Assembly: GCF_002443255.2 (NCBI RefSeq) | Contig: NW_019211454.1 | Location: 1,315,936-1,379,935, forward strand | Source of the DNA: Varroa destructor | Taxonomy: Eukaryota > Arthropoda > Arachnida > Mesostigmata > Varroidae | Length of the DNA: 64,000 nt | Direction: 5' to 3' | Shown here: positions 13,040-24,775 of the stretch, piece by piece | How positions within the stretch are numbered: the stretch's first letter is position 1 | How the letters are laid out: every line of letters starts with the position of its first letter | Made by a program: the position numbers and the translations under genes | Notes under the pieces: generated by a model | What the model saw: only the letters and a program-made list of their open reading frames with translations | What the model was told of the DNA's origin: nothing | The model's database searches: none

Positions 13040-14080
13040 TCGTCAGGAAAGAGCTACTCGGAAGGAGGATCGCTGCCATCAAAGCACTCGAAGAATATGG
13101 CTGAAATACTCTTGGTGAACCAGCTGCATTTCAGAGCAATGTAACCACTAACTGATGCTGTGTACGACCGTCTCAATCAAGGTTGGCATCTACAACTCTT
13201 GAGGAGTTCAATGGTCCACGGAGGTTTCAAACGGGTAAATCGCTCTACCAGTGGCTTCTCATTCCCTAATCGTGAGTGACGGGCTATCCCGCTGCAGCTC
13301 CGATCAGGTCGCGCGGTGACGTAGCAAGATGAATCTGTATGCGATGCCGAGGGGGCAGCAAAGAGAAAGACGACGAAATGAGGGAGCGTTAGCAAGAGAT
13401 GCCAAAGAGAGAGACATTTCCTTGGCTGGGATCCTTATCGAGCGTCAATCATTGCCATTCGTCCAAGCTCGTGCTTCTCATCTGCGCTGCTCGGGATTAT
13501 CGTCCTTCGTTTGCACTAGTTCCCGCATCAACTACCCTTATTCTTACTGGGACACAGGAACCAGCGCTGCCCTTTCTCCCTCTCGCTCGGTTGCTGCATG
13601 AAGTCTAGATATTCTGCATCTAACGCTATATGGTACACAAGAGAGTGAACGGTAAATCTTTGCAGTCATTGCGACTATCTTTCAAGAATAGAAGCGACAA
13701 GTCGTCGTCGCAAATTGATTCAAAACTGACTCACCCCTCTAAGATATCCAACCAATTCCTGACTGAAAATTTCCCAGGTCTCTTGAACGTGTCCACTTTC
13801 TTGCTAACCCCCTAATGCCTCCGACGACACGAATGTTATCTTATCTAAGATTAGTCTTAATCCTGACAGACATAGCTCCTGCTTTGGCCCTTTGGAACTG
13901 GCGCGCTAACTATGTTTTGCAAAACGAGCCTCAAGCAAAAGAAGACAAACAGCCTTCTGAATATCGATTGGGACCGATAGAAAGCTGTCTGGGTGTCGTT
14001 ACAAGCGATGTGACGAGGGAAGTGGTATACAGGAGCTCTCATGACTATATATACAGAATAGCTAAGAGGAATTAGAGAAC
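13040..14080. other. GC-richer patch with short open frames on both strands
   Basis: Overlapping plus frames (13,329-13,601 and 13,399-13,608, both upstream of 13,630-13,815) and minus frames (13,177-13,395) occupy the same DNA, so at most one can be real. No domain recognised. The patch ends with the open frame described separately at 13,815. Confidence 0.35.
13815..14075 (+). CDS. Hypothetical 86-codon open frame with a signal-peptide-like start
   Basis: I do not recognise this product. Residues 7-27 begin at a second methionine and run through a hydrophobic stretch (LRLVLILTDIAPALALW) that would suit a secretory signal peptide. The remainder is polar and charged, ending in a basic tail. 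The frame ends at a TAG at about 14,073 and overlaps the stop of the frame upstream. A 61-codon minus frame is open across the same bases, and short open frames like this are common by chance. No splice sites or polyadenylation signal could be tied to it. It could be a small secreted peptide gene, a terminal exon or chance. Confidence 0.15.
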   Translation: MPPTTRMLSYLRLVLILTDIAPALALWNWRANYVLQNEPQAKEDKQPSEYRLGPIESCLGVVTSDVTREVVYRSSHDYIYRIAKRN

Positions 14081-14700
14081 TATCTTTTATAAAATAACAA
14101 CATTAATCTATTGAAAGGAGAATCACGGCCTTCGTATAGTAATTTGCTAAATTACGGTTGTACGTGAATACCACCTTCGTATGTTAGTGCATTTCGTCGA
14201 ATCGCTTGCTATAATTATAAATATAGTACTATCAATGTTTAATACATATTTAAGTAATGAGAAATATTTCGAGATTTGAATACTTCAGTCAGTGTCTAAG
14301 TGGAGTGCAGTAAATCCTTATTGGAGAATCGTAGGGTCATAATCACTTCATGCCGCACGTTTTGCTTGAAAATTCGATACCGGCTCTAATATGTCACTGA
14401 ACAATCTTCTAATCAGTGTATTATTATGTGGCGGTTGAAAAGCCGTTACATTATGCTAGATGCGCCTTCACATAAAAAAAATGCCTGCATGCTAATACAA
14501 CAGATGATAAAGTCTCATATTTTCACATTTACATCATTGTACCTACTCCATCAAACTCTGCTATAATGTAACAGGCGACCAAGAATCTCACTAAACCTCG
14601 ATTTATCTCTGACATTTCCTGAAGACGCATCAGAAGAATCTGATCCGCAGATTCAGCCATAGTCAGCCGTTCTTTTCAACAATATTACGGACTGTTGCAG
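14081..14700. other. AT-rich stretch, nothing identified
   Basis: No open frame of note and no repeat signature. Confidence 0.5.
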
Positions 14701-15560
14701 TCGCAGATGAAGGAGAATGCTCAAAACGTCGTTCCCCTCGTGCGAATACAATTCGTCTGCCCTTGTCCTTTTTTTTCACGGGTGCGTTACATTCAGTAGC
14801 TCTCCTCCGCCCCGCTGTCTACCAGTGGCTCTTATTTGCTGCTGCCTGCAAAACATATGCTACTACTATATCGGTCTGCTGATGGTACGGCCGCCGTTTT
14901 GGCTACTACTCTCTCGTAATCGCTTTAACAGTCAGCAGTCGGATAGCATCAGGGGGCCTCCGTACGCCACTACGCAGTAACTTCCTTTCCTTTTCCGTTT
15001 CGTTTTCGTCTTTGGAGCCGTACAGTGGAGCATCGAATGCGTCATTAATGGCTTCCGACCACCGCCCAGACAAAAGAATGATCCCTGTTGGAGCGCTCGT
15101 CTCACGGCATGGCCAGCTGATCGAGTGGCAAACTCCGTCCATGAAGCCGTGCTTCATGAGGCGACGACCTCAAGCAGCAGTAACAGCAAATGGGAACACA
15201 TTCAGATACTGGTATACGTGCGGCACCGCCACTCACTGTTCTGCTTTGCCTAAGGCTCGAAAGTACTCCAGATAGAGCGATGGCGAAAACAGAATAAGAA
15301 GAAAAAGACAAGGAAACTCTCTTCGGATCACAACGGTTGGTTTTTTTCCACCAGTGACCTATTGCGTCATTGTTGCTCGACGGCGCTCCTGCCAGCTGTA
15401 TGATTCCGGCGCATGTCGAGATTTCGCTCGTTGTTTAGCTACTTCGTTACAGTTATTGTCAAAGGAGCTCGGAGGGAAGAGGGAATTTCCCTGGGTTTTT
15501 GTAGGTGTCAAATCGGGCTCATTATATGGTATGTATGCGCCCATAGAAACGTAGACACGT
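14700..15560. other. GC-richer patch with many overlapping open frames
   Basis: Frames of 61-87 codons overlap on both strands (plus 14,717-14,980, 15,012-15,275, 15,354-15,554; minus 14,906-15,157, 15,102-15,311, 15,359-15,544). One minus frame (15,311 downward) begins with a mildly hydrophobic, signal-like stretch. None has a recognisable domain. A perfect 8-bp-arm hairpin (catgaagc, 3-nt loop) lies at 15,140-15,158. It could be a promoter/5'-UTR-like patch or compositional noise. Confidence 0.3.
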
Positions 15561-16709
15561 AGAACCTAACTGAGTTCTCTTGTTTTTCGTGCGTTCGACA
15601 ATTCGTACCTGTCCCTTCATCGCTGCTAGTGTTGTTCTACCTCAGCTTCCTGATAGTTTAAGCTGGCCGGTTCACTGGCTTGTTTCCTGTAGCCTAGGTC
15701 TCTGGGTGCCTGACGACTTTCTCGAATGAGCTTCTTGTAGTCCAACCGAACCCATCTCAGTGTGGTAGTGTACTCAGTTTGCAAATGCTAGAGTTCAAGT
15801 CAGAAAGCTTTGAACAGGAAAGCCACAACCTATAGTGAAATGCAACTTGTAGGGCTCCGCTCGATAAGAACTATGCTTGACTGGGTACACAGCGCAGGTA
15901 AACTATCCACCCTGTCTTTTGAAGAGAAGTCTCTGCGGGCGACAGCTGACCACCGGGAGAGGGTGGTTACAAACCAACCCTCAACTCAGGTGCTTAACCT
16001 CCAAATGGCAGTGTCGGTTCCTGATCCTTATTTAAAGTAACCTTTGGCGCGGTGCCCTAAAATTTCTCACCGATCAAATGAGAACAGGTCGTTTTGTAAC
16101 AGTTAGAATTATAAATTCACTATAAATCATCTAAATAAGCAACTAGTTAACTCCATATCTTGACGCCCATTTATGCTTTGCTTAAAGTATTAATTTACCA
16201 AATGCTTAGGCTCTATTTCAATAGTTTACGCACTCGGATTTTATCACGTGCTGAAAGAGTTTAACTAAGAGACCTTCTGTCCTAGTAATCCAAAAACGTA
16301 CAGCAGGGTTATCAAATAAACAATGGAATTCAACTGTAAACTAATAGAAGTTCTTACCCTCAACACGGTTTTTCTAAAATTTCATAACATATTTATGTTT
16401 AATTTGAATGCCAATGGAAATTTATAATAAATATGAAAAAATAAAAATATGTCTGTTGAAAAGAATAGCATTGGGATAGGACAGAGCCAGACGACTGCAT
16501 TATAACTCCCCATTATGCGAAAGCCAATAAGTGTGCACTTTGCTTGTCCTTTAAGAATCACACGTAAACTATATATTCAGTCAGCGAAACACAAATGTAA
16601 CTTGGTTGTAAAATGTTGTTACAAAATATTAGTGTGGAATAGATGAAAAAACAAAATAATTGATTTCGAGAGTAGGCTTCTTTGTAATTTTTTAGCTTTT
16701 TGCTAGGAC

Positions 16710-16710
<1 letters not shown>
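15561..16710. other. Mixed stretch with one weak tRNA-like site
   Basis: A 76-codon plus frame (15,810-16,040) has no known domain. The first part holds the weak tRNA-like site listed separately. From about 16,040 on the sequence is AT-rich and featureless. Confidence 0.4.
15750..15805 (+). repeat. Weak tRNA-like box pair
   Basis: An A-box-like segment (atctcagtgtgg, 15,754-15,765) is followed by a B-box-like segment (gagttcaagtc, 15,791-15,801). The spacing is about 37 bp, close to that of a tRNA. The anticodon and acceptor arms do not pair, so this is at best an eroded SINE head. It may be coincidence. Confidence 0.2.

Positions 16711-16736
<26 letters not shown>
16711..16736. repeat. (TA)n microsatellite
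   Basis: About 26 bp of alternating A/T. Confidence 0.95.
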
Positions 16737-16740
<4 letters not shown>

Positions 16741-19700
16741 TTGCGCTCGGCCTACCTATTGCTTATCCCTATATATGAAAACAAACTTCTTGAAGAAATA
16801 TAGCCCTACCATTAGGCAGGGTATTATCCTGTACCGGTTAGGAGTTCCTGATGGCATCTCGCCTTCTCCTTCGCTCTTTTCATAAAACTTCACTGATTTT
16901 GTAACACTGTTCTCGCTATCTATTTTCAATAATACGCTGGCCACGCATGTAACAGAAGCACCCAAACACAAAGCTGGCCAAAACCTTTGAATGCAAGTTC
17001 TCCTGGTCGTGACGTATTAACCATAGTTCTGTAATAGACGATCATAAGCTGTGATCGTGCAAAAGGTGACGCTGAACACCCCAGCATTTCAATGCCAATA
17101 GTCAGTAAACAGAGAAAAGCACGGATTCATAATTTCAGTGTCTCGACCGATCATTAAATCACAGCTGGTAACATTGTGTGGTTGGTCTCGGTGTTGACTG
17201 CTTGAAAAGTAGTGTCATAACTAAAGTGGTTACCTTCGAAAACTCACACAATGTCGACCCTTCACGTATTTTAGGCCGCCCTAATTACCGTGCGTAAATG
17301 GAAATATGTCGTCCTTCTTCATTTTGTTTACCGATAACAAATAAGATATGATTTTTCAAGTATTCTTTCATTCGTTTACTGTCATGTAAATACAGAAGGC
17401 AGACTAGAATGTTTTCATTAAGAAATTTTAATAATGTAACCCACTTTTCAAATGTCAGATTAAAAGTCGGATACAAATGCAGATTAAAATGGTTTCGAAT
17501 GCATTTTATGTACGAGAAATAAGTACTGCGAGTTCACACCGACAGCATTTGAACCCCGATTATCGCGATCCAGCCGATGATGCGAATTTCGGGGGCACAA
17601 GATCTATCGGACTAGTTTTCGTCTGCAGAACTACAGGCTTATGGTTGGTACGTAGAGCTCTATAAAGCATTGAGCCAATGAGCGTTATATTAATACAGTA
17701 TTAGAACGTTTGTTTGTAGTAATGAAAAATCCGTTACAAGAGAACAGACTCAAAGAAGGCTATTAGGGATCTTCGCACTTGCCTGCTGACAGATGACCAA
17801 GTTATCACGGAACGAAGGCTCCCAGAATCGGAAGAGCGACAAGATTTGGTAATTGCAGATCCTTGGAATCGTTGGTTGCGTTGAATGTAGATGGCCTACA
17901 GCGCCATCTACACGTTCAGCTAGCACACCGTGTCGAAGACTCTACGGCGTACAAAAAGGGTTTATATAAATAAAAGTAGCCTTGCTTACATCGTCTCACA
18001 AAACGACCGGTTTATCGGACTATTCAACCGATAGAAGCATCCATCAAAAGCATTCTTTTATACTGCTGTTATATGATGTGATTGTGAGCCAAGCAAGGCC
18101 CGCCAGTTAGCCTGTGGACTATTTGATGTTCTGCACGTTAGAAACGCTCAAGAAAAGTAATGTATCGTTTCAAAACATTCATTCCGCTAGCTACTATGGT
18201 TCTTCGCTTGATGTCTTAGATCACTTTTGTCAGACGTCTGAGGCCTGCCTTAGGGTCTAAACCTATTTTCACGGAGCGCATGAGTGTCCTACAATAGCAC
18301 ACTTATAATTCAAGTACTTTATCAAATAAAGTTTTAGCTGCATAATTAACTACACAACACGCTTTGTTGTGCTATAAATAACACAAACGAGCTTAAAAAA
18401 TGTGGATCTTTTCATTGGTTTTCATTCAGCTCGTGAAGGCGGTAAAGGATTGACGGATTCTGCATGGAGATTAAGCTGTGTGCTGAAAAACCTGTCTATA
18501 GTACTTTAACCTATTTATCTTCAATCAACTAAAGCTCAAAAGTTCTCTTTTTGTAGCTTGATATGCTTCAAAGGATTTCCTATCCAGACAGCTTGTTTGG
18601 AACACTTCAATGGAGCGTCGCGTACTAAACTGAAAACTCTATTTGGTCCAAGTTGGTTCGATAATTCTCCAAAAACATCTTTTGGAAAATTTCAATTACC
18701 CTGTAAGATGATTTGCTTCTGTCACAACCAAAAACTGTTAGCGATTAGTGGCTTTGCCAGTTTCTAAGCTCCAGGCACCGCAGCAACGAAGTCCTGGCTA
18801 GTTAGCTAACCAATGCTGTACCACGGACTCGTTGCGCCTTCTAATTTTGATCCACCCCTCAGCCCTATACTAAACGTTTTCTCCTACAAGCTCGGACGAC
18901 CGTTTAGCATATTTTTTTATGCGGAAAACAAAAGCAATTGCTGAAAATTACGTTATTTCAGGATCTGCACGTATATCCCTTTTCCAACTGGGTACCATTA
19001 TCCTGCATACCTATTTAGTTGTTGTGTGTGCCTGCTCTCATCTGGTCGTTTGTGGTTATTAGAACTGTTGTTCCATCCCAGGACGAGCCGAGCGTTAGAT
19101 GTTGGCAATGAGTAGAGTTTCTTTAGAGGTTTGTTTCTAATTCTGTATACAATTAGCTTTTGTAATCGTTAAAATGTTTGTTTGGGAAGTTTTGTTTACT
19201 TTTGCAGTCCTATACCGATACCAGGCACTAAACTAGATACGTAAAAGGAATAGATATGTCTTATGATTACCACTGAAGAGTAACTTCTTTTTCTTAACTG
19301 TCGAAAACTCCAGATTTTTTTAAGATAGGTAGTATAAAAGATTCAAATGCCTTTCTTTTAGCTAGATCTATCTATAAAACAAGTTGGATACAACAAAAAC
19401 TCACTGTATGAATGGTATTTCATACAAATCTGTGTGGTCAAAGCAGAATGGTCTAGATATGTCACATGGCGTGAACAGATAAACAGGAAGCTACCTTGTT
19501 TTTTTTTTCAAAAAAATGCCTGTGATTTACTGAAAGAAAACCATAGAAAATAACCTCTCCTAGCAATTATTACCGTACGCTATTTAGTAGCATGTAGCGG
19601 CGGCAGAAATATGTATTGTTTTTGGTACCTATAAAGACCGAGTACAAGACTTGAATGCCTCGTTGTATGTAAGAACATCTGGGCAATGCTTTTTATAATT

Positions 19701-20770
19701 TTTACTATATTCGGCTTCGGTATATATAAAGCCGTACGTAATATATTGAACTGTAGAAGTTTTTATGCATTTTTGGAAATTGTAGATTTTCAAAAATGTT
19801 AAACACGTTTACAGACAACTGACGTCGTACAGGTCGCAGGAGACGGCAAACAACTGAAAGCGTACGAGGCCGACAGGCGTTGCGCTGGCACTGAAGAAAA
19901 TGGACAACGCAGAAAAGTTCAACGTGGAAATATCTCAGTAGCTGTTGGTAGGTTAACCGGTATTTGCCATTGCCAAGCAATAACTAAAGTTATTTGTATA
20001 ACAATACGATTACGTAAAGGTCTGTTCAAGTTGTGTGCACGTAATATAGCATCAATAATAGCGTTTCAAAACAAGCTAAGGCTATACAGTTATCTTTTCT
20101 TTATTGTCTAATTTTTCTTAGTGATCGTACTACCTGACGAAACTTACAGCTCAACCCTTCGTCATATTGGATTGCTAATGCCACAAAATACTATAGCTTA
20201 ATTTCTTAGATGTTCAGCATTTAACTGGGCTCTGGCTGCGCGTGTGCCTTAATTAGAAAACCTTTACGTTAGGAAATTAACAACATCTGAAAAATGCGTC
20301 AAGGAGTTCTCGGTATGATTTCTGGGATCGATTCTAACTTTGATGGTACGAGAGCTATGAGAGCAAATCGGCACACAGGCTCACGTTCTGCATTAGAAGA
20401 GCTTCATCGCATCGCGTACGTGGGACAGTGGGTTTGCGTGCGCTAGGGCTGCGTCAATCTGGACCTATAATAAGCTTCAGCTACTATGCGGCGTTACGCG
20501 GTGCAGTCTCTCCAATCGACGTTAAAGTTCGAAATGTGTTTATACGTTCACAGAATATAATTGTATCCTTTTACACACAAATATGTTATTCGCATTAGGT
20601 AACATATCTGCGTCTTGACAAACTGTTTAGTATAAAGTACGTACCTGTACAAAAGCCGTTGCTTCCGAAATACGAAACCTTACTTATTTTGTCTTTAACG
20701 GATTATCTATGTCAAACTATGTATGAATAAATGATATACATTTCCATTCGGGCGACGCATTTGAAATAAC
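16737..20770. other. AT-rich non-coding stretch with one clear hairpin
   Basis: Open frames of 62-91 codons (for example minus 19,705-19,980) match nothing I know. A perfect 10-bp-arm inverted repeat (tgtagatggc, 7-nt loop) is at 17,886-17,912, and a 12-bp palindrome is at 18,230-18,241. I see no transposon terminal repeats that would tie these together. Confidence 0.45.
17886..17912. repeat. Perfect inverted repeat, 10-bp arms
   Basis: Arms tgtagatggc (17,886-17,895) and gccatctaca (17,903-17,912) flank a 7-nt spacer. The arms have five G or C bases of ten, so this is less likely to be an AT-rich accident than most in the window. No coding or terminator context is visible. Confidence 0.8.
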
Positions 20771-20779
20771 GGTGGAATC

Positions 20780-21640
20780 TAATTACGAGGTGTAGAGATG
20801 ATCGTCGGAACGACTCTGACTGCAACGAACGCCCGAGCAGTTGAGTGCGTGTATGCGTACGTCCATTGGTTCGTCGGCAGCCGACCGATCCATAGAGCGA
20901 CCTGACCGAGAAGATGAGATGAACGGACGAGACATGGCTGAACCAAATCGCTTGTTACCTTTCTGGTTAGATAGTAACCAGGTGGGCAAACAACGAAGGC
21001 ACCCAAGGCGGCATTCCTCACCCGTCACTGATGCTTCTGCGGAGAATATGTGTTAAGGATATTCAGGTGGCTGGTGCGCTATCTGAGTAACTGAACTGGA
21101 CAGAGAACTCCTTTGAAATGCAAATGTCCATTTGTGTGAGTAGCCGTTGACGGGCTTGGGCGCTAGAGGCCACGCTCAGAAAAAAGGTAACAAGTTAGGG
21201 AGCCAAAAAGAACGGAGCGTCCGAGTCGCTCTGCGATCTGGCCGCGGGCGCCTAGTCGGGATGTCCGTAAGATTGGCGGGTCACTCTTTGTCTCGAAAGT
21301 AGACGGTCAAGCCGTGAAACGCCACGAGAGATTGAATAGTGTTTCCAACGGCTTCGAGAGAGCTAGCTCTTTGGATCTTATACGGGCCACAGCATAGTTA
21401 CGACGTAGGAAAGTCGGCGCGAGTAACTCATTTTCTCCTACCTCGAATGGAACGAGTTAAGCTGTACATTGAAATTCAAAACAAAGCTAAAAAGAATGGT
21501 GGTACGCACTTCTACATGAACGCACACACATATATATGGATGATATATTTAAAACAAGCGCTTTCTGTTAATGAGATGTGCTCCGTCAACGTTGATTTTG
21601 GGAATCAGTGCAATACTGTATCACAAGTCGTGATTGGATG
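20780..21640. other. GC- and CpG-richer patch
   Basis: GC rises sharply and CpG dinucleotides are frequent, notably at 21,130-21,330. Overlapping open frames of 71-81 codons lie on both strands (minus 20,779-21,028; plus 20,841-21,056), and a 100-codon plus frame spans 21,339-21,641. None has a recognised domain. A CpG-rich patch could be a promoter or 5' exon region, but no splice-compatible gene model could be built by eye. Confidence 0.35.
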
Positions 21641-22091
21641 ACCCGCAGAGAGACCTCTACAGCCGAGAGTCATGGCAAGCATTTGTGCAGGTTTGTACAA
21701 CCTTACACATTGTCGCAACGTAAATAAGTTATAGATATTATTATGAAAGATGGATTAAAATAAGTGCCTAGATTTTTTAGATCTATCCATCTCCGTAATG
21801 AAAATTTAAGCTCATAATTAATGAACTAAAAATTATGATATGACGAGTAGACCAGCACCCTTATAGGTCGGTAGGTTTGAAGTTTTATCCGCAAAGACGC
21901 TGAATAATGTTATGAGTTAGTAACTGTGGCCAAAGGATGAAGTATGGTGTCCATGAAGGTTTCGATAATTAAAAGAGCAGTCCTGCCACCTTAATGAATG
22001 AAATAATTACTTTGTATTGTATAATATAAATTTACTTTCTAAATACCATATACTAAAATTTCGATGGTAATACGGTCGACAGCTATTTTGA

Positions 22092-22140
22092 TTTTTCTCA
22101 GATTACTGACGTTTCGGATCAACTGATCCGTCAATAGCAG
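22092..22140 (-). ncRNA. Hammerhead-ribozyme-like fold, degenerate
   Basis: Read on the minus strand, a hairpin with 7-bp arms and a 2-nt loop (arms at 22,124-22,130 and 22,115-22,121) is followed directly by GAAAC and then GTC. This is the layout of hammerhead stem II, conserved box 2 and the cleavage triplet. Upstream of the hairpin stands CTATTGA, where the hammerhead has CUGANGA, so two core bases differ and activity is unlikely. Stem I does not pair convincingly. Hammerheads of this general form are known from Penelope-like retroelements and other retrozymes in animals. I infer a relic of such an element. Chance is the main alternative. Confidence 0.35.
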
Positions 22141-22226
22141 ATGTACCGTTTAAATAGGTACAAAATTTAATTGGTACAGCTGCATGCTCCTGGCTAAGTT
22201 TCATGTACTGTAAAATTTGCATGTAG

Positions 22227-22275
22227 ATAAACCGTGTCCTCACTCGGCCGGGATGCACAGAATTACACGGTTTAT
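22227..22275. repeat. Inverted repeat, 11-bp perfect arms
   Basis: Arms ataaaccgtgt (22,227-22,237) and acacggtttat (22,265-22,275) enclose a 27-nt GC-richer spacer. It lies about 90 bp from the hammerhead-like fold and may belong to the same decayed element. Confidence 0.75.
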
Positions 22276-22312
22276 TGTAACATGTTTAAAGGGTGATGTC
22301 TACACAATGTTT

Positions 22313-22663
22313 TCAAATCCGAACGGGCAAAGTACACATGATAAAGAATCTTGGGATCGCGTGAACAAGGTAGACCCTGTTGCCTAATTTCGTTCTAGGT
22401 TCTACTGGGACCGCGCAAATATACGCAAGTAAAATCGTGTGTGGGTTTAAGAGAGAAATAATAATTAATAATTGCATAAGTTTGCTTTCTACTGCATTAC
22501 GTTCTCCTGATGTATATAATGTTTTGTGTTCGACTACAATCCATAGTGGGTAATGTTTATTTGAATCAATGAAAAATAGCTGCATGATATAAACAAAACA
22601 ACAGATAAATGTATGTTTCGCTGTTGAATATAATAATTTTTTGGAATGGTAAAGTATATCCAT
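22313..22663 (-). CDS. Hypothetical 116-codon open frame, unassigned
   Basis: I do not recognise this product. It is rich in hydrophobic and aromatic residues near the start (FICCFVYIMQLFFI) and has a second hydrophobic stretch near residues 66-82. It lies immediately upstream, on the same strand, of the hammerhead-like hairpin, which raises the question of a Penelope-like element. However, I could not align it to a reverse transcriptase or a GIY-YIG domain. A chance frame in AT-rich DNA is the most likely explanation. Confidence 0.12.
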   Translation of the reverse strand: MDILYHSKKLLYSTAKHTFICCFVYIMQLFFIDSNKHYPLWIVVEHKTLYTSGERNAVESKLMQLLIIISLLNPHTILLAYICAVPVEPRTKLGNRVYLVHAIPRFFIMCTLPVRI

Positions 22664-23097
22664 GGCCGTTTATTGACACATTTTCAGTTTTGGTTTGTGT
22701 GTCCTATATTAGTGATAAATAATGCATTGATTGATTAACATCCCTTATATCAAGTATCCTCTGTCCTAAAGAAGCTGTTAAGCTTTTTGCCTGCACAGAG
22801 GCCTATTCTAGAATGGTAAACCATGACGATTTTCAACTCTACCGGTACGAATACCATAGACAATTGAAACCTAAAGCTCTCTGATGCAACATCTAAGAAA
22901 ATCTATTTGATTAAGCTTTATAGAACGCTTTGTCTCCCTTATAAAGATCCAGTTTATATGCTTGCAAGACGGCAGAGTTAGGTTTTTGACCTTGCACGCC
23001 AGGTCCCTGTTCATTGTGTTCAGACTTTGACACTATTTTTTCTATATAAAATGTCAACAGTTATTATGCTTCAAAGGTATAATATACATCCACGTAA

Positions 23098-23114
23098 CAG
23101 ACAGACAGACAGAC
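23098..23114. repeat. (CAGA)n short tandem repeat
   Basis: Four units of CAGA plus one base. Confidence 0.9.
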
Positions 23115-23242
23115 GTGTCAAATGAGGCAACGTCACGTAAAGTTTTGAATTATTGCGCCAGATACGGATCAGTTGCGTTCTTGAAATCTTGACAACGAAA
23201 TTGAAGGTCATACGGATAAGCACATAAATTAAAGGCGATACT

Positions 23243-23261
23243 CTATATATATATATATATA
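23243..23261. repeat. (TA)n microsatellite
   Basis: About 19 bp of alternating TA. Confidence 0.9.
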
Positions 23262-23319
23262 ATAAACGGCTAATCATGCATTTGAACAACCTGCAGCAAT
23301 CTGTCACTTTTTTGCTTAC

Positions 23320-24770
23320 ATGAGTTGAAGATCGGTGCGAAGATGCTTAGCGGGAGGGATACAGCGTTGAATATTCGTAGAACCCGTTTCTGCTCTACAA
23401 TGACGTTTTCCGCAAGTTGCGAGGCCTCCTCTACTCAATATCTCTATTTTGCAGATTTAAAACTTTTATGCGAAACGTTAGTACCGGGTATATCAAAATA
23501 GTGTTTGCCTAATGTACCAGAGTGACTTCTCTGAATGGTTTCGGCTCTACTATTTGAATTTGATGCAAAGCCGGGCTACTATCCATAAGGTCAATGGTAA
23601 TGTGGATTGTATGCAAGCACACAAGAGGTTGTTCAATGTGTCGATCCTCCTTTCAGCTAAGACTATTGAAAAAAAATTCTTTTTTCGACATGTTAGAACT
23701 TGTTCTGATTCGGCTGAGATTATGTACGTATGCACGTGCATATGTAGGGTATGCTTGCTATCTTATTTGCCCGCTCAGACGAAGTGTACCGTTAACATCA
23801 AAAAGTGCTGCCGTTTGCAGGTACAAGTGGTCTATGAGACGGTGATTTGAATAAAGTAGTATCAAAAAAAAAATTTGAATACGTTGGCAAATTTTTTCAT
23901 TTTATGCTACATTTCCTTATGGAGAGGCCCCTATTACCTCGCTTAATTATTTAAACTAACGCCAAAAGAATTCAAAGGTCGATTTATTTTTTCAGCTGAA
24001 TCATTAGGTTGAATTATATTTATTAAGTAGGATTCGAGGAAGAAGCAACACATCATAGAGTACCGTTCATGTGGATGCATACTTCACAATGAGTCGAAAA
24101 ACTTAAATCTAGATTGATGAGAAATATTTTGTGCAAGTTCGCTTATCGGAGTTTATTAACACATATTAATAGGAAAAATATTATCTTTAATTAGGTCGAA
24201 AAAGACAAAGGGCAGAGTTTAGGGTGCGCGCCTTCTAAGGTCCACTCCATTTTATTCAGTAGCTCATAAGACGTCATTTTATTTTTTGCTCAGCTCCCAG
24301 TTTGTGCAATCGCTAAACCACAAATCTCCAAAGTACGAAAACATTTCAAGCCTGCAGGTATGGTGTGCCAACTGCCTTTCAAGCATAGACCACGACAATT
24401 TCTCAACAGACAGATAAATGGATTGGTTATGGTCAGTATAGAATTTATATGAATATTAATAAAGAATGTTTGATGAAAAAACCAGGCGCAAACCGACTAG
24501 TTGTTTCCTAAAATCTCTTGAAATTTATTAGAGCAGCAGATAGGTTGAAAGAAAGCTTCCCTAATTATAGAAGGTTGAGACAATACCATTTTTGCTACTA
24601 TACGTTACAATAAAAGCTATGCAGATATAACAATTTTTTTTGTTCCAGTTAACTGGAAGTTACCACCTTTGGTAAAAACAAAAACAATCGTAAGACGCGC
24701 AGTAAATACTTCAGTCGAACATTTTGAGAACCGTCTAACTAAACTACTAACTTAAAAATCACCAGTCACA
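23320..24770. other. AT-rich stretch with overlapping frames at 23.5-23.85 kb
   Basis: A 112-codon plus frame (23,512-23,850), an 83-codon plus frame in another register and a 63-codon minus frame all overlap. None carries known motifs, and their mutual overlap argues against coding. The rest is AT-rich and featureless. Confidence 0.35.
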
Positions 24771-24775
24771 GATGT

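Noticed and set aside
22313..22663. 116-codon minus frame as a Penelope-like reverse transcriptase or GIY-YIG endonuclease
   Set aside because: No catalytic motif of either domain could be placed. Only proximity to the hammerhead-like fold suggested it.
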